Shown here: positions 34,027-45,112 of the stretch, piece by piece
Layout: every line of letters starts with the position of its first letter
Numbering within the stretch: position 1 is the stretch's first letter
Origin: Dyella jiangningensis
GTDB taxonomy: Bacteria > Pseudomonadota > Gammaproteobacteria > Xanthomonadales > Rhodanobacteraceae
DNA length: 64,000 nucleotides
Direction: 5' to 3'
Assembly (NCBI GenBank): GCA_000632805.1
Contig: CP007444.1
Span: 558,001 to 622,000, forward strand
Notes under the pieces: generated by a model
Told to the model about the DNA's origin: nothing
Seen by the model: the letters and a program-made list of their open reading frames with translations, nothing else
Databases searched by the model: none
Made by a program: the position numbers and the translations under genes

Positions 34027-36051
34027 ATGACTGACCGCTTCGAACTCGTTTCCCCCTACAAGCCGTCGGGCGATCAGCCCAATGCCATCCGTATGCTGAG
34101 CGAGGGCTTCGAGGCCGGGCTCGCGGCGCAGACGTTGCTGGGCGTCACCGGCTCGGGCAAGACCTTCACGATCGCCAACGTGATCGAGAAGATCCAGCGC
34201 CCGACCATCGTCCTGGCGCCGAACAAGACACTGGCCGCGCAGCTGTATGGCGAGTTCAAGGAGTTCTTCCCGCATAACGCGGTGGAATACTTCGTCAGCT
34301 ACTACGACTACTACCAGCCCGAGGCCTACGTGGCCGCGTCCGATACGTACATCGAGAAGGACGCCTCGATCAACGATCACATCGAGCAGATGCGATTGGC
34401 GGCAACCAAGGCGTTGCTGTCGCGCAAGGACTCGTTGATCGTGGCGACCGTTTCGGCGATCTACGGCCTCGGCGATCCGGAAGATTACCTGTCGTTGCGC
34501 CTGATCCTCGCCAAGGGCGAGCGCATCGACCAGCGTGCGCTGATCCGGCAGCTCACCGAGCTGCAGTACACGCGCAACGAGATGGAACTGCGGCGCGGTA
34601 CCTATCGCGTGCGTGGCGAGGTGATCGACGTCTTTCCGGCCGAATCGGAAACCGAAGCACTGCGCATCGAACTCTTCGATGGCGAAGTGGAGAACATGGC
34701 GCTGTTCGATCCACTCACCGGTGAGACGATCCGCAAGGTGCCGCGTTACACGGTGTACCCTCGTACGCATTACGCCAGCACGCGCGAGAGCGTGCTCAAC
34801 GCGATCGAAACCATCAAGGTCGAGCTGAAGGAGCGGCTGGAGCAGCTCTACAAGGACAACAAGCTGGTGGAGGCGCAGCGTCTCGATCAGCGCACGCGCT
34901 TCGACATCGAGATGATGGCCGAGGTCGGTTATTGTCAGGGCATCGAAAACTACTCGCGCCATCTGACGCGCCGCGGCGCAGGCGAGCCGCCGCCGACGCT
35001 GTTCGACTATCTGCCGCCGGACGCGCTGCTGGTGGTGGACGAGTCCCACGTGACCATTCCGCAGCTGGGCGCGATGTACAAGGGTGACCGCTCGCGCAAG
35101 GAAACATTGGTGGAGTTCGGTTTCCGCCTGCCTTCTGCAATGGACAATCGTCCGCTGCGCTTCGAGGAATGGGAAGCACGCGCGCCGCGTTCGATCTACG
35201 TCTCGGCGACACCGCGCGATTACGAATTGCAGAAATCCGGCGACTCCATTGTCGAGTTGGTGGTGCGCCCCACTGGCCTCATTGATCCCGAAGTGGAAGT
35301 GCGTCCGGTGCGCACCCAGGTGGACGACCTGCTGGGCGAGGTCAACAAGCGCGTTGCGATGGGTGATCGCGTGCTGGTGACCACCCTGACCAAGCGCATG
35401 GCCGAGAACCTCACCGAATACCTCGGCGAGCACGGCGTCAAAGTGCGTTATCTGCACTCGGACATCGAGACGGTGGAGCGCGTGGAGATCATCCGCGACC
35501 TGCGCCTGGGTGAGTTCGACGTGCTGGTGGGCATCAACCTGCTGCGCGAGGGCCTGGACATGCCCGAGGTGTCGCTGGTGGCGATCCTTGACGCCGACAA
35601 GGAAGGTTTCCTGCGTTCGACCGGCTCGCTGATCCAGACGATCGGCCGCGCGGCTCGTAACGTGCGTGGCAAGGCGATTCTCTATGCGGACAACGTGACC
35701 CGCTCAATGCAGGCGGCGATGGATGAGACCGCGCGCCGCCGCGAGAAACAGCAGGCATACAACGAGGCGCATGGCATCACGCCGCAGTCGGTGGTGCGGC
35801 GCATTGCCGACATCATGGAAGGAGCGCGCAGCGAGGCGCCGGGCCGTGGCCGCGGCCGTCGCGGCGAAAAGAAAGCCGCTGCCGTGGCAGAGCGTGGCGC
35901 CGACTACAGCGCGCTGAATGCCGATCAGGCTGCCGCCATGATCAAGAAGCTGGAGGCGCAGATGTACAAGCACGCCGAGAACCTGGAGTTCGAGGAGGCT
36001 GCCCGCATCCGCGACCAGATCCACCAGCTGCGGGAAAAAGCCCTGCGTTGA
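34027..36051 (+). CDS. uvrB: Excinuclease ABC subunit B
   Basis: 674 residues. UvrB is the damage-verifying helicase-like core of nucleotide excision repair, loaded by UvrA and recruiting UvrC. Walker A GVTGSGKT near residue 40, the beta-hairpin region ([11 protein letters not shown]), helicase motifs [32 protein letters not shown] and QTIGRAARN, and the C-terminal UVR domain ([20 protein letters not shown]) are all present. Length is normal. Confidence 0.98.
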   Translation: MTDRFELVSPYKPSGDQPNAIRMLSEGFEAGLAAQTLLGVTGSGKTFTIANVIEKIQRPTIVLAPNKTLAAQLYGEFKEFFPHNAVEYFVSYYDYYQPEAYVAASDTYIEKDASINDHIEQMRLAATKALLSRKDSLIVATVSAIYGLGDPEDYLSLRLILAKGERIDQRALIRQLTELQYTRNEMELRRGTYRVRGEVIDVFPAESETEALRIELFDGEVENMALFDPLTGETIRKVPRYTVYPRTHYASTRESVLNAIETIKVELKERLEQLYKDNKLVEAQRLDQRTRFDIEMMAEVGYCQGIENYSRHLTRRGAGEPPPTLFDYLPPDALLVVDESHVTIPQLGAMYKGDRSRKETLVEFGFRLPSAMDNRPLRFEEWEARAPRSIYVSATPRDYELQKSGDSIVELVVRPTGLIDPEVEVRPVRTQVDDLLGEVNKRVAMGDRVLVTTLTKRMAENLTEYLGEHGVKVRYLHSDIETVERVEIIRDLRLGEFDVLVGINLLREGLDMPEVSLVAILDADKEGFLRSTGSLIQTIGRAARNVRGKAILYADNVTRSMQAAMDETARRREKQQAYNEAHGITPQSVVRRIADIMEGARSEAPGRGRGRRGEKKAAAVAERGADYSALNADQAAAMIKKLEAQMYKHAENLEFEEAARIRDQIHQLREKALR

Positions 36052-36071
36052 CCACAGAAGCCCTCGGGCGG

Positions 36072-36100
36072 TTGTAGCCAGCCGCCGGAGCACGTATACT
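36072..36100 (+). promoter_or_regulatory. Promoter of tRNA-Val
   Basis: TTGTAG (36072-36077), 17-bp spacer and TATACT (36095-36100) lie 32 bp before the tRNA, after the uvrB stop. Confidence 0.75.
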
Positions 36101-36132
36101 GCGCGGCTCGCACGGCATGCCGGGCGAGCTTC

Positions 36133-36207
36133 GGGCGGTTAGCTCAGCGGTAGAGCACTACCTTGACATGGTAGGGGTCACAAGTTCGATCCTTGTACCG
36201 CCCACCA
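36133..36207 (+). tRNA. tRNA-Val (GAC)
   Basis: 75 nt with encoded CCA. Acceptor GGGCGGT/ACCGCCC, D-loop AGCTCAGCGGTAGAGC, anticodon loop TTGACAT with GAC (valine) and T-arm AGTTCGATCCT. The anticodon loop was read directly from the five-base-pair stem CTACC/GGTAG. Confidence 0.97.
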
Positions 36208-36215
36208 ATACCGAC

Positions 36216-36253
36216 GAAACGGCGCGACCTTCGGGTTCGCGCCGTTTCTTTTT
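36216..36253 (+). terminator. Terminator of tRNA-Val
   Basis: 12-bp stem GAAACGGCGCGA/TCGCGCCGTTTC with a 9-nt loop, followed by five T. Confidence 0.95.
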
Positions 36254-36376
36254 GCGCTCGGGGTGGCGCCTCCGCGGTCGGTCAGGCTGCCTTTCTTCGC
36301 TTATTCGTGATCTGCACGCAGACACGGACGGTGACGATGGCGATACTTGGCCACTGTTGCCCCAAGGAGCCAGTCA

Positions 36377-36823
36377 ATGACGTACCTGTGGATCAAGAGT
36401 TTCCATCTGTTGTTCGTCATGGCTTGGATGGCCACCGTGTTCTACCTGCCGCGCATCCTGGTGAACGTTGCCGAGGCCGGCAATGAGCCTGCGGTGAAAG
36501 CGCGACTCGTGCTGATGGGGCGACGCTTGTATCGCTTTGGCCACAACATGTTCGGCCTGGCGTTTCTGCTCGGGTTGACGCTGTGGCAGGGCTGGCGTGT
36601 GTTTCCGGGCGTGCTGCCCAATTTCGGCGATGCCCATTGGCTGCACGCCAAGCTGGTGCTGGTCGCGCTGCTCTTGGCTTATTTCATCTGGACCGGGCGC
36701 CTGCTCAAGCGCAGCGAGAGTGGCGGGGCGCTGCCTGCATCCAAGACTTTGCGCATCATGAATGAGCTGCCGGTGTTCGTGCTGCTGGGCGTGATTTTCC
36801 TGGTGATCGCCAAGCCGTTCTAA
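36377..36823 (+). CDS. hemJ: HemJ-like protoporphyrinogen oxidase (UPF0093/CopD superfamily)
   Basis: 148 residues. ATG 36377 has AAGGAG 7 nt upstream. It is a four-helix membrane protein opening MTYLWIKSFHLLFVMAWMAT and then FYLPRILVN, the HemJ N-terminal pattern with a conserved His. HemJ is a heme-containing protoporphyrinogen IX oxidase of bacteria that lack HemG and HemY. The GRxLYRFGHNM block and the late His (WLHAKLVLV) are consistent. Within the CopD-like superfamily an alternative function is possible, so the call is by N-terminal pattern and length. Confidence 0.75.
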   Translation: MTYLWIKSFHLLFVMAWMATVFYLPRILVNVAEAGNEPAVKARLVLMGRRLYRFGHNMFGLAFLLGLTLWQGWRVFPGVLPNFGDAHWLHAKLVLVALLLAYFIWTGRLLKRSESGGALPASKTLRIMNELPVFVLLGVIFLVIAKPF

Positions 36824-36833
36824 AACGCAGTTT

Positions 36834-36915
36834 GTGGTAGCGCACTCTGTGCGCAACAGGCCTGCGTAGCGGAGATGACGTGGTTCCGCGGTCGCGCACA
36901 AGGGTGCGCTACCAC
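36834..36915. repeat. Inverted pair of diverged REP elements
   Basis: GTGGTAGCGCACTCTGTGCG... (36834-36857) and its inverted, slightly diverged copy (36891-36915) are the same REP family as at 20653-20761. They sit 10 bp after the hemJ stop and may act as an RNA stabiliser or weak terminator. Confidence 0.85.
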
Positions 36916-37215
36916 AGGAAACGATCGGACACGCCTCATTCGCCGCGCTGAAAATGCCCTGTCGCCACGCCACGAAGCGCGTTGCGCCTCTTCGACGGAC
37001 GTCTTCGGCGCGCAACCCGCATCGCCACGTAGCGCCGACACGTCGGCCTAAGTGTCGGGCACATCGCCCGGTTGCATCGGCAGATGCCGCTTTTCCTCAG
37101 GCCGGCTGCCGCGGTGTGCTGAATTGACAGCCCAAGGTCGGCTAAACTAGCGTTCCGCTATACATTCATCGGAAACAAGGTGGCTCGCGCCCAAAGCGCC
37201 GGCCGAGCGTGTGAC

Positions 37216-37242
37216 ATGGCAACTACTGACTCCCACTGCTGA
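37216..37242 (+). CDS. Possible thrS leader peptide (MATTDSHC)
   Basis: An eight-codon frame with tandem ACT ACT threonine codons, 24 bp before a strong intrinsic terminator and 206 bp before thrS. A weak GAG lies 8 nt upstream of the ATG. Leader peptides rich in the cognate amino acid are typical of transcription attenuation of biosynthetic and synthetase genes. The frame is very short, so chance is a serious alternative. Confidence 0.25.
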   Translation: MATTDSHC

Positions 37243-37266
37243 CCTGCGCCACGCCTTGTTTTCAGG

Positions 37267-37292
37267 AAGGGCGCTCGGCGCCCTTTATTTTT
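37267..37292 (+). terminator. Intrinsic terminator in the thrS leader
   Basis: 8-bp stem AAGGGCGC/GCGCCCTT with loop TCG, then TTTATTTTT. It is upstream of thrS by 155 bp and in the direction of thrS, so it either ends an upstream transcript or attenuates thrS. Confidence 0.85.
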
Positions 37293-37447
37293 GTCCGCCC
37301 TCCGGGCGGATCACGAAAAGCCGGCCACCCATGGCCAGACGATTGATGGGGTGCCCGCTATCCAGGCGGGCGAAGCCAAACCGGCCATCCATGGCCGGAC
37401 TCTTCAAAAAATGCACGCTTTGATATAGCGAGCGAACAGGTACGGAC

Positions 37448-39349
37448 ATGATCGAAATTACGCTACCCGACGGCAGCAAGCGCCCCTTCGAGCATCCGGT
37501 GACGGTGCAGGACGTCGCCGCCTCCATTGGTGCAGGCCTGGCCAAGGCGACCCTGGCGGGCAAGGTCGATGGCAAGCTGGTGGATGCCAGCTTCCCGATC
37601 GACCACAACGCAAGCCTCGAGATCGTTACGGAGAAGAGTCCGGAGGCGCTGGATATTCTTCGCCACTCCACGGCGCATTTGCTGGCGCAGGCCGTGCAGC
37701 GCCTGTATCCCGGCGCGCAGGTCACCATCGGTCCGGTGATCGACAACGGCTTCTATTACGACTTCGCCTATGAGCGCCCGTTCACGCCCGACGATCTGGT
37801 GAAGATCGAGGCCGAGATGGAAAAGATCGTGAAGGAAGGCCTGCCGGTGACGCGCAGCGTGAAGACGCGCGATGACGCCGTGTCGTTCTTCCGCGGCCTG
37901 GGCGAGGAGTACAAGGCCGAGATCATCGAGAGCATTCCTGCCAATGAGGAACTCTCGTTGTATTCGCAAGGCGAGTTCACTGACCTCTGCCGCGGCCCGC
38001 ACGTGCCCAACACGGGAAAGCTGCGCGCGTTCAAGCTGATGAAGGTGGCTGGCGCGTATTGGCGCGGTGATTCCAACAACGCGATGCTCACGCGCATCTA
38101 CGGCACGGCGTGGCTCAACGACAAGGACCTCAAGGCCTACCTGCATCAGCTGGAGGAAGCCGAGAAGCGCGACCATCGCAAGATCGGCAAGGCGCTGGAT
38201 CTCTTCCACCAGCAGGAAGAAGGCCCGGGCATGGTGTTCTGGCATCCGAAGGGCTGGGCCATCTGGCAGCAGGTGGAGCAGTACATGCGTCGCGTGTATC
38301 GCAACAGCGGCTACCAGGAAGTGCGCTGCCCGCAGGTGCTGGACGTGTCGCTGTGGAAGAAGTCCGGCCACTGGGACAACTACCAGGAGAACATGTTCTT
38401 CACCGAGTCGGAGAAGCACACGTACGCACTCAAGCCGATGAACTGCCCCGGCCACGTGCAGATCTTCAACACCGACCTGCACAGCTACCGCGAGCTGCCG
38501 ATCCGCTACGGAGAGTTCGGCGCGTGCCATCGCAACGAACCGTCGGGCGCGCTGCACGGCATCATGCGCGTGCGCGCCTTCACGCAGGACGACGGCCATG
38601 TGTTCTGCACCGAAGAGCAGATCGAGTCTGAGGTGACTGCATTCCACCAGCAGGCCATGAAGGTCTACGGCGACTTCGGCTTCGAAGACATCGCGCTGAA
38701 GATCGCGCTGCGTCCCGACAAGCGCATCGGCAGTGATGAGGTGTGGGATCGCGCGGAAGATGCGCTGCGTGCCGCCCTGGGCGCCGCCGGCGTGAAATGG
38801 GAAGAGCTGCCGGGTGAGGGCGCCTTCTACGGCCCCAAGATCGAGTACCACATGAAGGATTCCATCGGCCGTGCCTGGCAGGTTGGCACCATGCAGGTGG
38901 ACTTCATGATGCCCGAGCGCCTGGGTGCCGAATACGTCGACGAGCATTCACAGCGTCGTCACCCGGTGATGCTGCATCGTGCCATCGTGGGGTCGATGGA
39001 GCGCTTCATCGGCATCCTGATCGAGCACCATGCCGGCCTGCTGCCGACCTGGCTCGCCCCGGTCCAGGCCGCCGTGTTCAGTATCACGGATGCGCAGGGC
39101 GATTATGTCCGCGACGTAACGCAAACCCTTGTCGATAAAGGTTTCCGCGTGCAGGCCGATTTGCGCAATGAGAAGGTCGGCTATAAAATCCGCGAACATA
39201 CGATCCAGAAAGTCCCTTACCTGCTGGTGGTCGGAGATCGCGAGAAGGAATCAGGGTCCGTTTCTGTGCGTACACGTTCTGGCGAGGACCTGGGCAGCAT
39301 GCCGCTGGCCGCATTCGTCGAACGCCTGGAAGCCGAAACCCGTCGCTAA
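37448..39349 (+). CDS. thrS: Threonyl-tRNA synthetase
   Basis: 633 residues, full length. The N-terminal TGS domain ([20 protein letters not shown]) is followed by the editing domain with [12 protein letters not shown] (HxxxH), the class II catalytic core with motif 2 [17 protein letters not shown](A)F, and motif 3 with [19 protein letters not shown]. The C-terminal anticodon-binding domain ends with [14 protein letters not shown]. It charges tRNA-Thr and heads the translation cluster thrS-infC-rpmI-rplT-pheST-ihfA. Autoregulation of ThrS is known in E. coli; its operator lies in the mRNA leader. Confidence 0.98.
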   Translation: MIEITLPDGSKRPFEHPVTVQDVAASIGAGLAKATLAGKVDGKLVDASFPIDHNASLEIVTEKSPEALDILRHSTAHLLAQAVQRLYPGAQVTIGPVIDNGFYYDFAYERPFTPDDLVKIEAEMEKIVKEGLPVTRSVKTRDDAVSFFRGLGEEYKAEIIESIPANEELSLYSQGEFTDLCRGPHVPNTGKLRAFKLMKVAGAYWRGDSNNAMLTRIYGTAWLNDKDLKAYLHQLEEAEKRDHRKIGKALDLFHQQEEGPGMVFWHPKGWAIWQQVEQYMRRVYRNSGYQEVRCPQVLDVSLWKKSGHWDNYQENMFFTESEKHTYALKPMNCPGHVQIFNTDLHSYRELPIRYGEFGACHRNEPSGALHGIMRVRAFTQDDGHVFCTEEQIESEVTAFHQQAMKVYGDFGFEDIALKIALRPDKRIGSDEVWDRAEDALRAALGAAGVKWEELPGEGAFYGPKIEYHMKDSIGRAWQVGTMQVDFMMPERLGAEYVDEHSQRRHPVMLHRAIVGSMERFIGILIEHHAGLLPTWLAPVQAAVFSITDAQGDYVRDVTQTLVDKGFRVQADLRNEKVGYKIREHTIQKVPYLLVVGDREKESGSVSVRTRSGEDLGSMPLAAFVERLEAETRR

Positions 39350-39394
39350 GCGCGCGGGCCGGCATAAACAAGAACTCTTCTGGAGGATAGTGGT

Positions 39395-39919
39395 ATCGCT
39401 ACCACCGACACTAAGGGCAATCGCCGTAACCTCGAAATTCGCGTGCCGCGCGTTCGCGTCATCGGTGCCGATTCGGAACAGCTGGGCATTCTGACCCGTG
39501 ACGAGGCGTTGGCCTTGGCACAGGAAGCAGGCATGGACCTGGTCGAGATTCAGCCGAACGGCGATCCGCCGGTCTGCCGCATCATGGATTACGGCAAGTT
39601 CAAGTTCGAAGCCCAGAAGAAGGCCCAGGCGGCCAAGAAGAAGCAGAAGCAGGTCGAGATCAAGGAAGTGAAGTTCCGTCCGGTCACGGACGTGGGCGAC
39701 TACCAGATCAAGCTGCGCAACATGCTTCGCTTCCTCGAGGAAGGCGACAAGGTCAAGGTCACCATCCGCTTCCGCGGCCGTGAAATGTCCCATCAGGATC
39801 TGGGCCAGAACCTGGCCAAGAAGATCCAGGAAGACGTCGGCGAGAACGGTGTGGTGGAGTCCTTCCCCCGCCTGGAAGGTCGCCAGATGGTCATGATGAT
39901 CGGACCCAAGAAGAAGTAA
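39395..39919 (+). CDS. infC: Translation initiation factor IF-3, apparent ATC start codon
   Basis: 174 residues. No ATG, GTG or TTG is in frame upstream of conserved sequence. ATC at 39395-39397 lies 8 nt after a perfect GGAGG (39382-39386) and gives an N-terminus running into [18 protein letters not shown], the conserved IF-3 start. The GTG at 39443 would remove this block. infC of E. coli begins with AUU, another near-cognate codon; IF-3 rejects such codons and so limits its own synthesis. Signature [12 protein letters not shown] and [11 protein letters not shown] (IF-3 C domain) are present. Expected length (173-180 residues) is matched only with the ATC. Confidence 0.95.
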   Translation: MATTDTKGNRRNLEIRVPRVRVIGADSEQLGILTRDEALALAQEAGMDLVEIQPNGDPPVCRIMDYGKFKFEAQKKAQAAKKKQKQVEIKEVKFRPVTDVGDYQIKLRNMLRFLEEGDKVKVTIRFRGREMSHQDLGQNLAKKIQEDVGENGVVESFPRLEGRQMVMMIGPKKK

Positions 39920-39936
39920 GTTTCGGGGAGTCTGGG

Positions 39937-39969
39937 GAAAAGCGGCCTTCGGGCCGCTTTTCTTTTTTT
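39937..39969 (+). terminator. Intrinsic terminator of infC
   Basis: 11-bp stem GAAAAGCGGCC/GGCCGCTTTTC with a UUCG-type tetraloop (TTCG) and seven T, 17 bp after the infC stop. Confidence 0.97.
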
Positions 39970-39986
39970 GGCGCCTCGAGCCTTCG

Positions 39987-40021
39987 CTCTCTCCCCTCCG
40001 GCAGAGGGCTGGGGTGAGGGG
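39987..40021. repeat. CCCTCACCC-type repeat unit
   Basis: TCTCTCCCCTCCGGCAGAGGG followed by CTGGGGTGAGGGG. One unit of the same palindromic family as at 4748, 6357 and 41241. Confidence 0.75.
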
Positions 40022-40059
40022 CGGGTACTCGCCACAACCCTGCCTACCTGCCTTCTCCT

Positions 40060-40083
40060 GTAGGAGCGCACCCTGTGCGCGAC
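40060..40083. repeat. Single GTAGGAGCGCACC-type REP element
   Basis: A 24-nt unit nearly identical to the copy at 20653 (A for G at position 3). It has no inverted partner within 300 bp, so it is a solitary REP. Confidence 0.8.
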
Positions 40084-40419
40084 CGCCTTTCGCCCCACTC
40101 TTTGGCTTCGTCGCGCGAACGGCGAAGCCGGCCCGAAGGGCGGAGGGCGATAGCCCGAGTCGAGGAAAAGTAACCAAAAAGCGGCTTCCCGAGCCAGACT
40201 GGCAGCATTTTGATGGGAAAAAGCCCTGGAGGCTCTGGAGCCCGGATCGGAGCCGCCTTCGCAGGTCAACAGCGGCTACACCGCAACGCGCCGTGGCGCT
40301 GGGGACTTAAAGCAGCGGGCCGTCGCCACTCGTGCGAGGCCGCTGGGGGTAGGGCGATGGGGCGTCGGCTCCCCGGACCAGTCAAGGCGGCTCGGTCTCT
40401 CCCGATCCGCCACCACCGC

Positions 40420-40448
40420 TGGCAAATCCCCCCGGTCCTCCCTATAAT
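40420..40448 (+). promoter_or_regulatory. Candidate promoter of rpmI-rplT
   Basis: A perfect -10 TATAAT (40443-40448) with a weak -35 TGGCAA (40420-40425, 17-bp spacer). It would give a leader of about 115 nt containing a hairpin (CGACCC/GGGTCG near 40457-40475). In E. coli such a leader binds L20 for autoregulation; I cannot confirm that fold here. Confidence 0.6.
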
Positions 40449-40568
40449 CGCCGGTTCGACCCACCAGGACGGGTCGTGCACCGATGCTGGCAGGACGGAA
40501 AGCGTGGTCGATAGATCACCGCCAGATCAGTCAGAAACCGGGGTCCATCCCCATCAGGGAGCATTCCA

Positions 40569-40766
40569 ATGCCCAAGATCAAGACCAACCGGGCGGCTGC
40601 GAAGCGTTTTCGCAAGACCGCGTCGGGCAAGTTCAAGGCCGGTCACGCCTTCAAGTCGCACATCCTGACCAAGAAGTCGACCAAGCGTAAGCGCGGTCTG
40701 CGTGCGACCAACCACGTCAAGGCATGCGACACCAAGGGTGTAGCACGCATGTTGCCGTATCTCTAA
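40569..40766 (+). CDS. rpmI: 50S ribosomal protein L35
   Basis: 65 residues, strongly basic, [20 protein letters not shown] start and [20 protein letters not shown] end, as in bacterial L35. AGGGAGC precedes the ATG. It is 16 bp upstream of rplT. Confidence 0.98.
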   Translation: MPKIKTNRAAAKRFRKTASGKFKAGHAFKSHILTKKSTKRKRGLRATNHVKACDTKGVARMLPYL

Positions 40767-40782
40767 GGCGGAGGACTGAACC

Positions 40783-41142
40783 ATGGCTCGTGTTAAGCGT
40801 GGCGTTACCGCCCGTCGTCGTCACAAGAAGATCATTGGCCGCGCGAAGGGTTACTACAATGCCCGTCGCAAGGTCTTCCGCGTTGCCAACCAGGCCGTCA
40901 TCAAGGCCGGTCAGTACGCCTACATCGGCCGCAAGCAGCGCAAGCGTCAGTTCCGCGCCCTGTGGATCGTGCGTATCAACGCCGCTGCCCGTCAGTTCGG
41001 CCTGTCCTACAGCCGCCTGATCAATGGCCTGTCGAAGGCCGGCATCACCGTCGACCGCAAGGTGCTGGCGGACATCGCCGTGCACGACATCAAGGCGTTT
41101 GGTGCGATCGCAGAAAAGGCGAAGGCCAGTCTGGCCGCTTGA
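40783..41142 (+). CDS. rplT: 50S ribosomal protein L20
   Basis: 119 residues. The extended basic N-terminus [20 protein letters not shown] enters 23S rRNA. The globular C-terminus has [20 protein letters not shown] and [13 protein letters not shown]20 is needed for early 50S assembly and in E. coli represses rpmI-rplT translation. Followed by a strong terminator. Confidence 0.98.
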   Translation: MARVKRGVTARRRHKKIIGRAKGYYNARRKVFRVANQAVIKAGQYAYIGRKQRKRQFRALWIVRINAAARQFGLSYSRLINGLSKAGITVDRKVLADIAVHDIKAFGAIAEKAKASLAA

Positions 41143-41183
41143 TCGTCTCGCGCACTGCGCACTGACGATATGATGTGATCAAG

Positions 41184-42390
<1,207 letters not shown>

Positions 42391-42411
42391 TCCGCCGCAG
42401 GAACGACACGC

Positions 42412-44811
42412 ATGAAATTCTCCGAGAACTGGCTGCGCGAACTGGTCGAGATCCAGGCGGACCGCGCGGCACTGGCCCACGCCCTCACCATGGCGGGCCT
42501 GGAAGTGGAAGAACTCACTCCGCTGGGCGACGGCCTGGACGGCGTGGTGGTGGCCGAAATCATCGGCGCCGAGAAGCATCCCGAAGCCGACCGCCTGCAG
42601 GTGTGCAAGGTGAGCGTGGGGCAGGGCGAGCCGCTGCAAATTGTCTGCGGTGCGCCGAACGCGCGCGTCGGCATCAAGGTGCCGCTGGCGACGGTCGGCG
42701 CGACGCTGCCGGGCGGCATCCACATCAAGGCGGCCAAGCTGCGCGGTGTCGAGTCGTTCGGCATGCTGTGCTCGGCCAAGGAGCTGGGCATCGACAATGA
42801 TGCGTCCGGCCTCCTTGAGCTGCCGGTCGACGCGCCGGTTGGCCAGCCGCTCGCGGCGTACCTCGGCCTGCCCGACGCCAGCATCGAGTTGAAGCTCACG
42901 CCTAATCGTCCGGATTGCCTGGGTCTGTACGGCCTCGCGCACGACGTGGCCGCACTGTTCGGTAGCCGGGTGAAGACCGGTGAACAGGCCGCCGCGCCGG
43001 TGAGCAGCGATGCACGTCGCGGCATTCGCCTGGAAGCGGGCGCCGATGCGCCGCGCTATCTCGGCCGCATCATCGAGGGCATCGATGCGAAGGCACGTAC
43101 GCCGCTATGGCTGGCCGAACGCCTGCGCCGCGCCGGCTTGCGTCCGATCAGCGCGGTGGTCGACGTCACCAATTACGTGATGCTGGAACTGGGCCAGCCG
43201 CTGCACGCGTTCGACAACGACAAGCTGCAGGGCGACGTGATCGTGCGTCATGCGCGCAACGGCGAAACGCTCAAGCTGCTGGATGGCTCGGAGGCAAAGC
43301 TGGACGACGGTTTCCTGCTGATTGCCGACGCGAAGAACGGCCTCGCTGTTGCCGGCGTGATGGGCGGTTTCGACTCGCGCGTCAAGGACGACACGCACAA
43401 CGTCTTCCTGGAATCCGCGCACTTCGCGCCAGCGGCGATCATGGGTCGCGCGCGCAAGCTGGGCATGCATACCGATGCGTCTCACCGCTTCGAGCGCGGC
43501 GTGGATCCGGCGCTGCCGCAGCGTGCACTCGAGCGCGCGACCGAATTGCTGCTGGCGATCGCCGGCGGCAAGGCGGGCCCGGTGCTTGTTGCCGAGAACC
43601 TCGCCGACCTGCCGAAGCCGGCAACGGTCGTGCTGCGTCGTGCGCGTCTCAAGCGCGTGCTGGGCATCGAGGTGGCCGATGCCGAAGTGGCGCGCATCTT
43701 CACCGCGCTCGGCATGCAGGTCGCTGCACACGCGGATGGCTGGCAGGTGACAGCACCCACCAGTCGCTTCGACATCGAGCGCGAGGAAGACCTCATCGAG
43801 GAAGTCGCGCGCATTCATGGCTACGACAACATCCCGACGCATACGCCGGCCGGCGCGTTGAAGCTGGCGGTGGAGCCGGAAGCGCGCATCAACGAACTGG
43901 CCCTGCGCGAGCAGCTGGCCGCACGCGATTACTACGAAGCAGTAAACCTTGCCTTCGTGGCGAACGACCTGCTGCAGCGCTGGGGCATGACCGAGCAGCT
44001 GGTGCCGCTGGCCAATCCGCTGTCGGCCGACCTGGCGGTGATGCGCCCCTCGCTGCTGCCTGGCCTGATCACTGCGCTGTCGCACAACCGCGCCCGCCAG
44101 CAGGAACGCGTGCGTCTGTTCGAAGTCGGTCGCACGTTCCGCATCTCCGCCGAGGCGGCGTCCCGCAAGGACGCGCCGACCGAAACGCCTAGCCTGGCCA
44201 TCGTGGCCTCGGGCACCGCGCGTGCCGAGCAGTGGGGCGAGGCGTCCCGCGCGCTCGACTTTCACGACCTCAAGGGCGATCTGGATGCCCTGATCGCCTG
44301 GGGCGGCGAGCCGCAGCGCTGGGCAGTCCACGCCGACGGCCTGCCGGACTGGCTGCATCCGGGGCGTGGCGCGCGGGTCGCCCGCGACGGCGTCACCGTG
44401 GGCTACCTGGGCGCCTTGCACCCGCAGCTGGCCAAAGCCCTCGACCTCGGCGCCGATGTCCATGTCCTGGAGCTGGAGCTGGAGCCGGTTCTCGCCCGTC
44501 GCCTGCCCAAGGCGCTGCCGGTGCCGCGCTTCCCATCGGTCCGCCGCGACATCGCCATGGACGTGCCCGAGGAGGTTACTTGGGCGCAGGTCGAGCAGGT
44601 GGTCCGGGCAGCCCTTGGCGGCCAGCTCAAGGAGCTGCGCCTGTTCGACCGGTACAGCGGCAAGGGGGTCGAAGCGGGCCGAAAGAGTCTCGCTATGGGC
44701 TTGATTTTACAGGACGCTTCACGCACGCTTACTGACGACGACGCCGACCGTAACATTCGTGAAGCAGTCGTGGCGTTGGAGCAGGCATGCAAGGCAAAGT
44801 TGCGAGGATAA
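42412..44811 (+). CDS. pheT: Phenylalanyl-tRNA synthetase beta subunit
   Basis: 799 residues, full length. Order: N-terminal segment, tRNA-binding EMAP/OB domain (about 40-150), B3/B4 editing domain (around 210-380), B5 DNA-binding-like domain (about 400-475), a catalytic-like core, and the C-terminal FDX-ACB domain (700-795, with [14 protein letters not shown]). Its stop is one base from the ihfA start. Confidence 0.98.
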   Translation: MKFSENWLRELVEIQADRAALAHALTMAGLEVEELTPLGDGLDGVVVAEIIGAEKHPEADRLQVCKVSVGQGEPLQIVCGAPNARVGIKVPLATVGATLPGGIHIKAAKLRGVESFGMLCSAKELGIDNDASGLLELPVDAPVGQPLAAYLGLPDASIELKLTPNRPDCLGLYGLAHDVAALFGSRVKTGEQAAAPVSSDARRGIRLEAGADAPRYLGRIIEGIDAKARTPLWLAERLRRAGLRPISAVVDVTNYVMLELGQPLHAFDNDKLQGDVIVRHARNGETLKLLDGSEAKLDDGFLLIADAKNGLAVAGVMGGFDSRVKDDTHNVFLESAHFAPAAIMGRARKLGMHTDASHRFERGVDPALPQRALERATELLLAIAGGKAGPVLVAENLADLPKPATVVLRRARLKRVLGIEVADAEVARIFTALGMQVAAHADGWQVTAPTSRFDIEREEDLIEEVARIHGYDNIPTHTPAGALKLAVEPEARINELALREQLAARDYYEAVNLAFVANDLLQRWGMTEQLVPLANPLSADLAVMRPSLLPGLITALSHNRARQQERVRLFEVGRTFRISAEAASRKDAPTETPSLAIVASGTARAEQWGEASRALDFHDLKGDLDALIAWGGEPQRWAVHADGLPDWLHPGRGARVARDGVTVGYLGALHPQLAKALDLGADVHVLELELEPVLARRLPKALPVPRFPSVRRDIAMDVPEEVTWAQVEQVVRAALGGQLKELRLFDRYSGKGVEAGRKSLAMGLILQDASRTLTDDDADRNIREAVVALEQACKAKLRG

Positions 44812-44812
44812 G

Positions 44813-45112
44813 ATGGCGCTGACCAAAGCGGAGATGGCTGAGCGCCTATTTCTCGAGGTGGGCCTCAACAAGCGTGAGGCAAAAGAATTCGTCGACGCCT
44901 ACTTCGAGGTCGTCCGCGAAGCGTTGGAAAAGGGCGAGCAGGTGAAGCTGTCGGGCTTCGGCAATTTCGACCTGCGTCAGAAAAACCAGCGGCCGGGCCG
45001 CAACCCCAAGACGGGCGAGGAGATTCCTATTTCCGCCCGTCGCGTGGTGACGTTCCGTCCGGGTCAGAAACTCAAGGTGCGAGTCGAGGGCTATGCTGGA
45101 CCAAGGGAATAA
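44813..45112 (+). CDS. ihfA: Integration host factor alpha subunit
   Basis: 99 residues. [13 protein letters not shown] start, the beta-arm region [27 protein letters not shown], and the basic end. GAGGA lies 5 nt before the ATG and the pheT stop is adjacent, so it is co-transcribed with pheST, the classic arrangement. IHF bends DNA in recombination, replication and sigma-54 promoter activation, which is relevant to the pilin promoter candidate. Confidence 0.97.
   Translation: MALTKAEMAERLFLEVGLNKREAKEFVDAYFEVVREALEKGEQVKLSGFGNFDLRQKNQRPGRNPKTGEEIPISARRVVTFRPGQKLKVRVEGYAGPRE

Larger units (their letters stand above)
36824..37447. other. Intergenic region hemJ / thrS
   Basis: 624 bp. From left it holds the REP pair, then about 200 bp without features, a perfect TTGACA (37124) with TAAACT at non-standard spacing, and the long thrS leader. 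The leader includes a mini-ORF, a strong terminator at 37267-37292, a second hairpin (TCCGCCC/GGGCGGA, 37294-37310), and two direct copies of CCGGCCAYCCATGGCC at 37321 and 37381. Confidence 0.6.
39920..40568. other. Intergenic gap between infC and rpmI
   Basis: 649 bp in a place where E. coli and many relatives have almost no gap. It holds a strong terminator, a CCCTC repeat, a single REP unit, and about 330 bp of GC-rich, G-run-containing sequence without gene character (with the phrase GGAAAAGTAACCAAAAAG). A TATAAT promoter and a 115-nt rpmI leader follow. The middle part may be a degraded dispersed repeat; I cannot classify it. Confidence 0.65.

Noticed and set aside
37150-37447. T-box riboswitch upstream of thrS
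   Set aside because: T-boxes are found mainly in Firmicutes and Actinobacteria, and no T-box core sequence is visible. Only the mini-ORF and terminator are retained as observations.
39443-39919. infC starting at GTG 39443
   Set aside because: This would remove the conserved N-terminal block that follows the perfect ribosome binding site and ATC codon.
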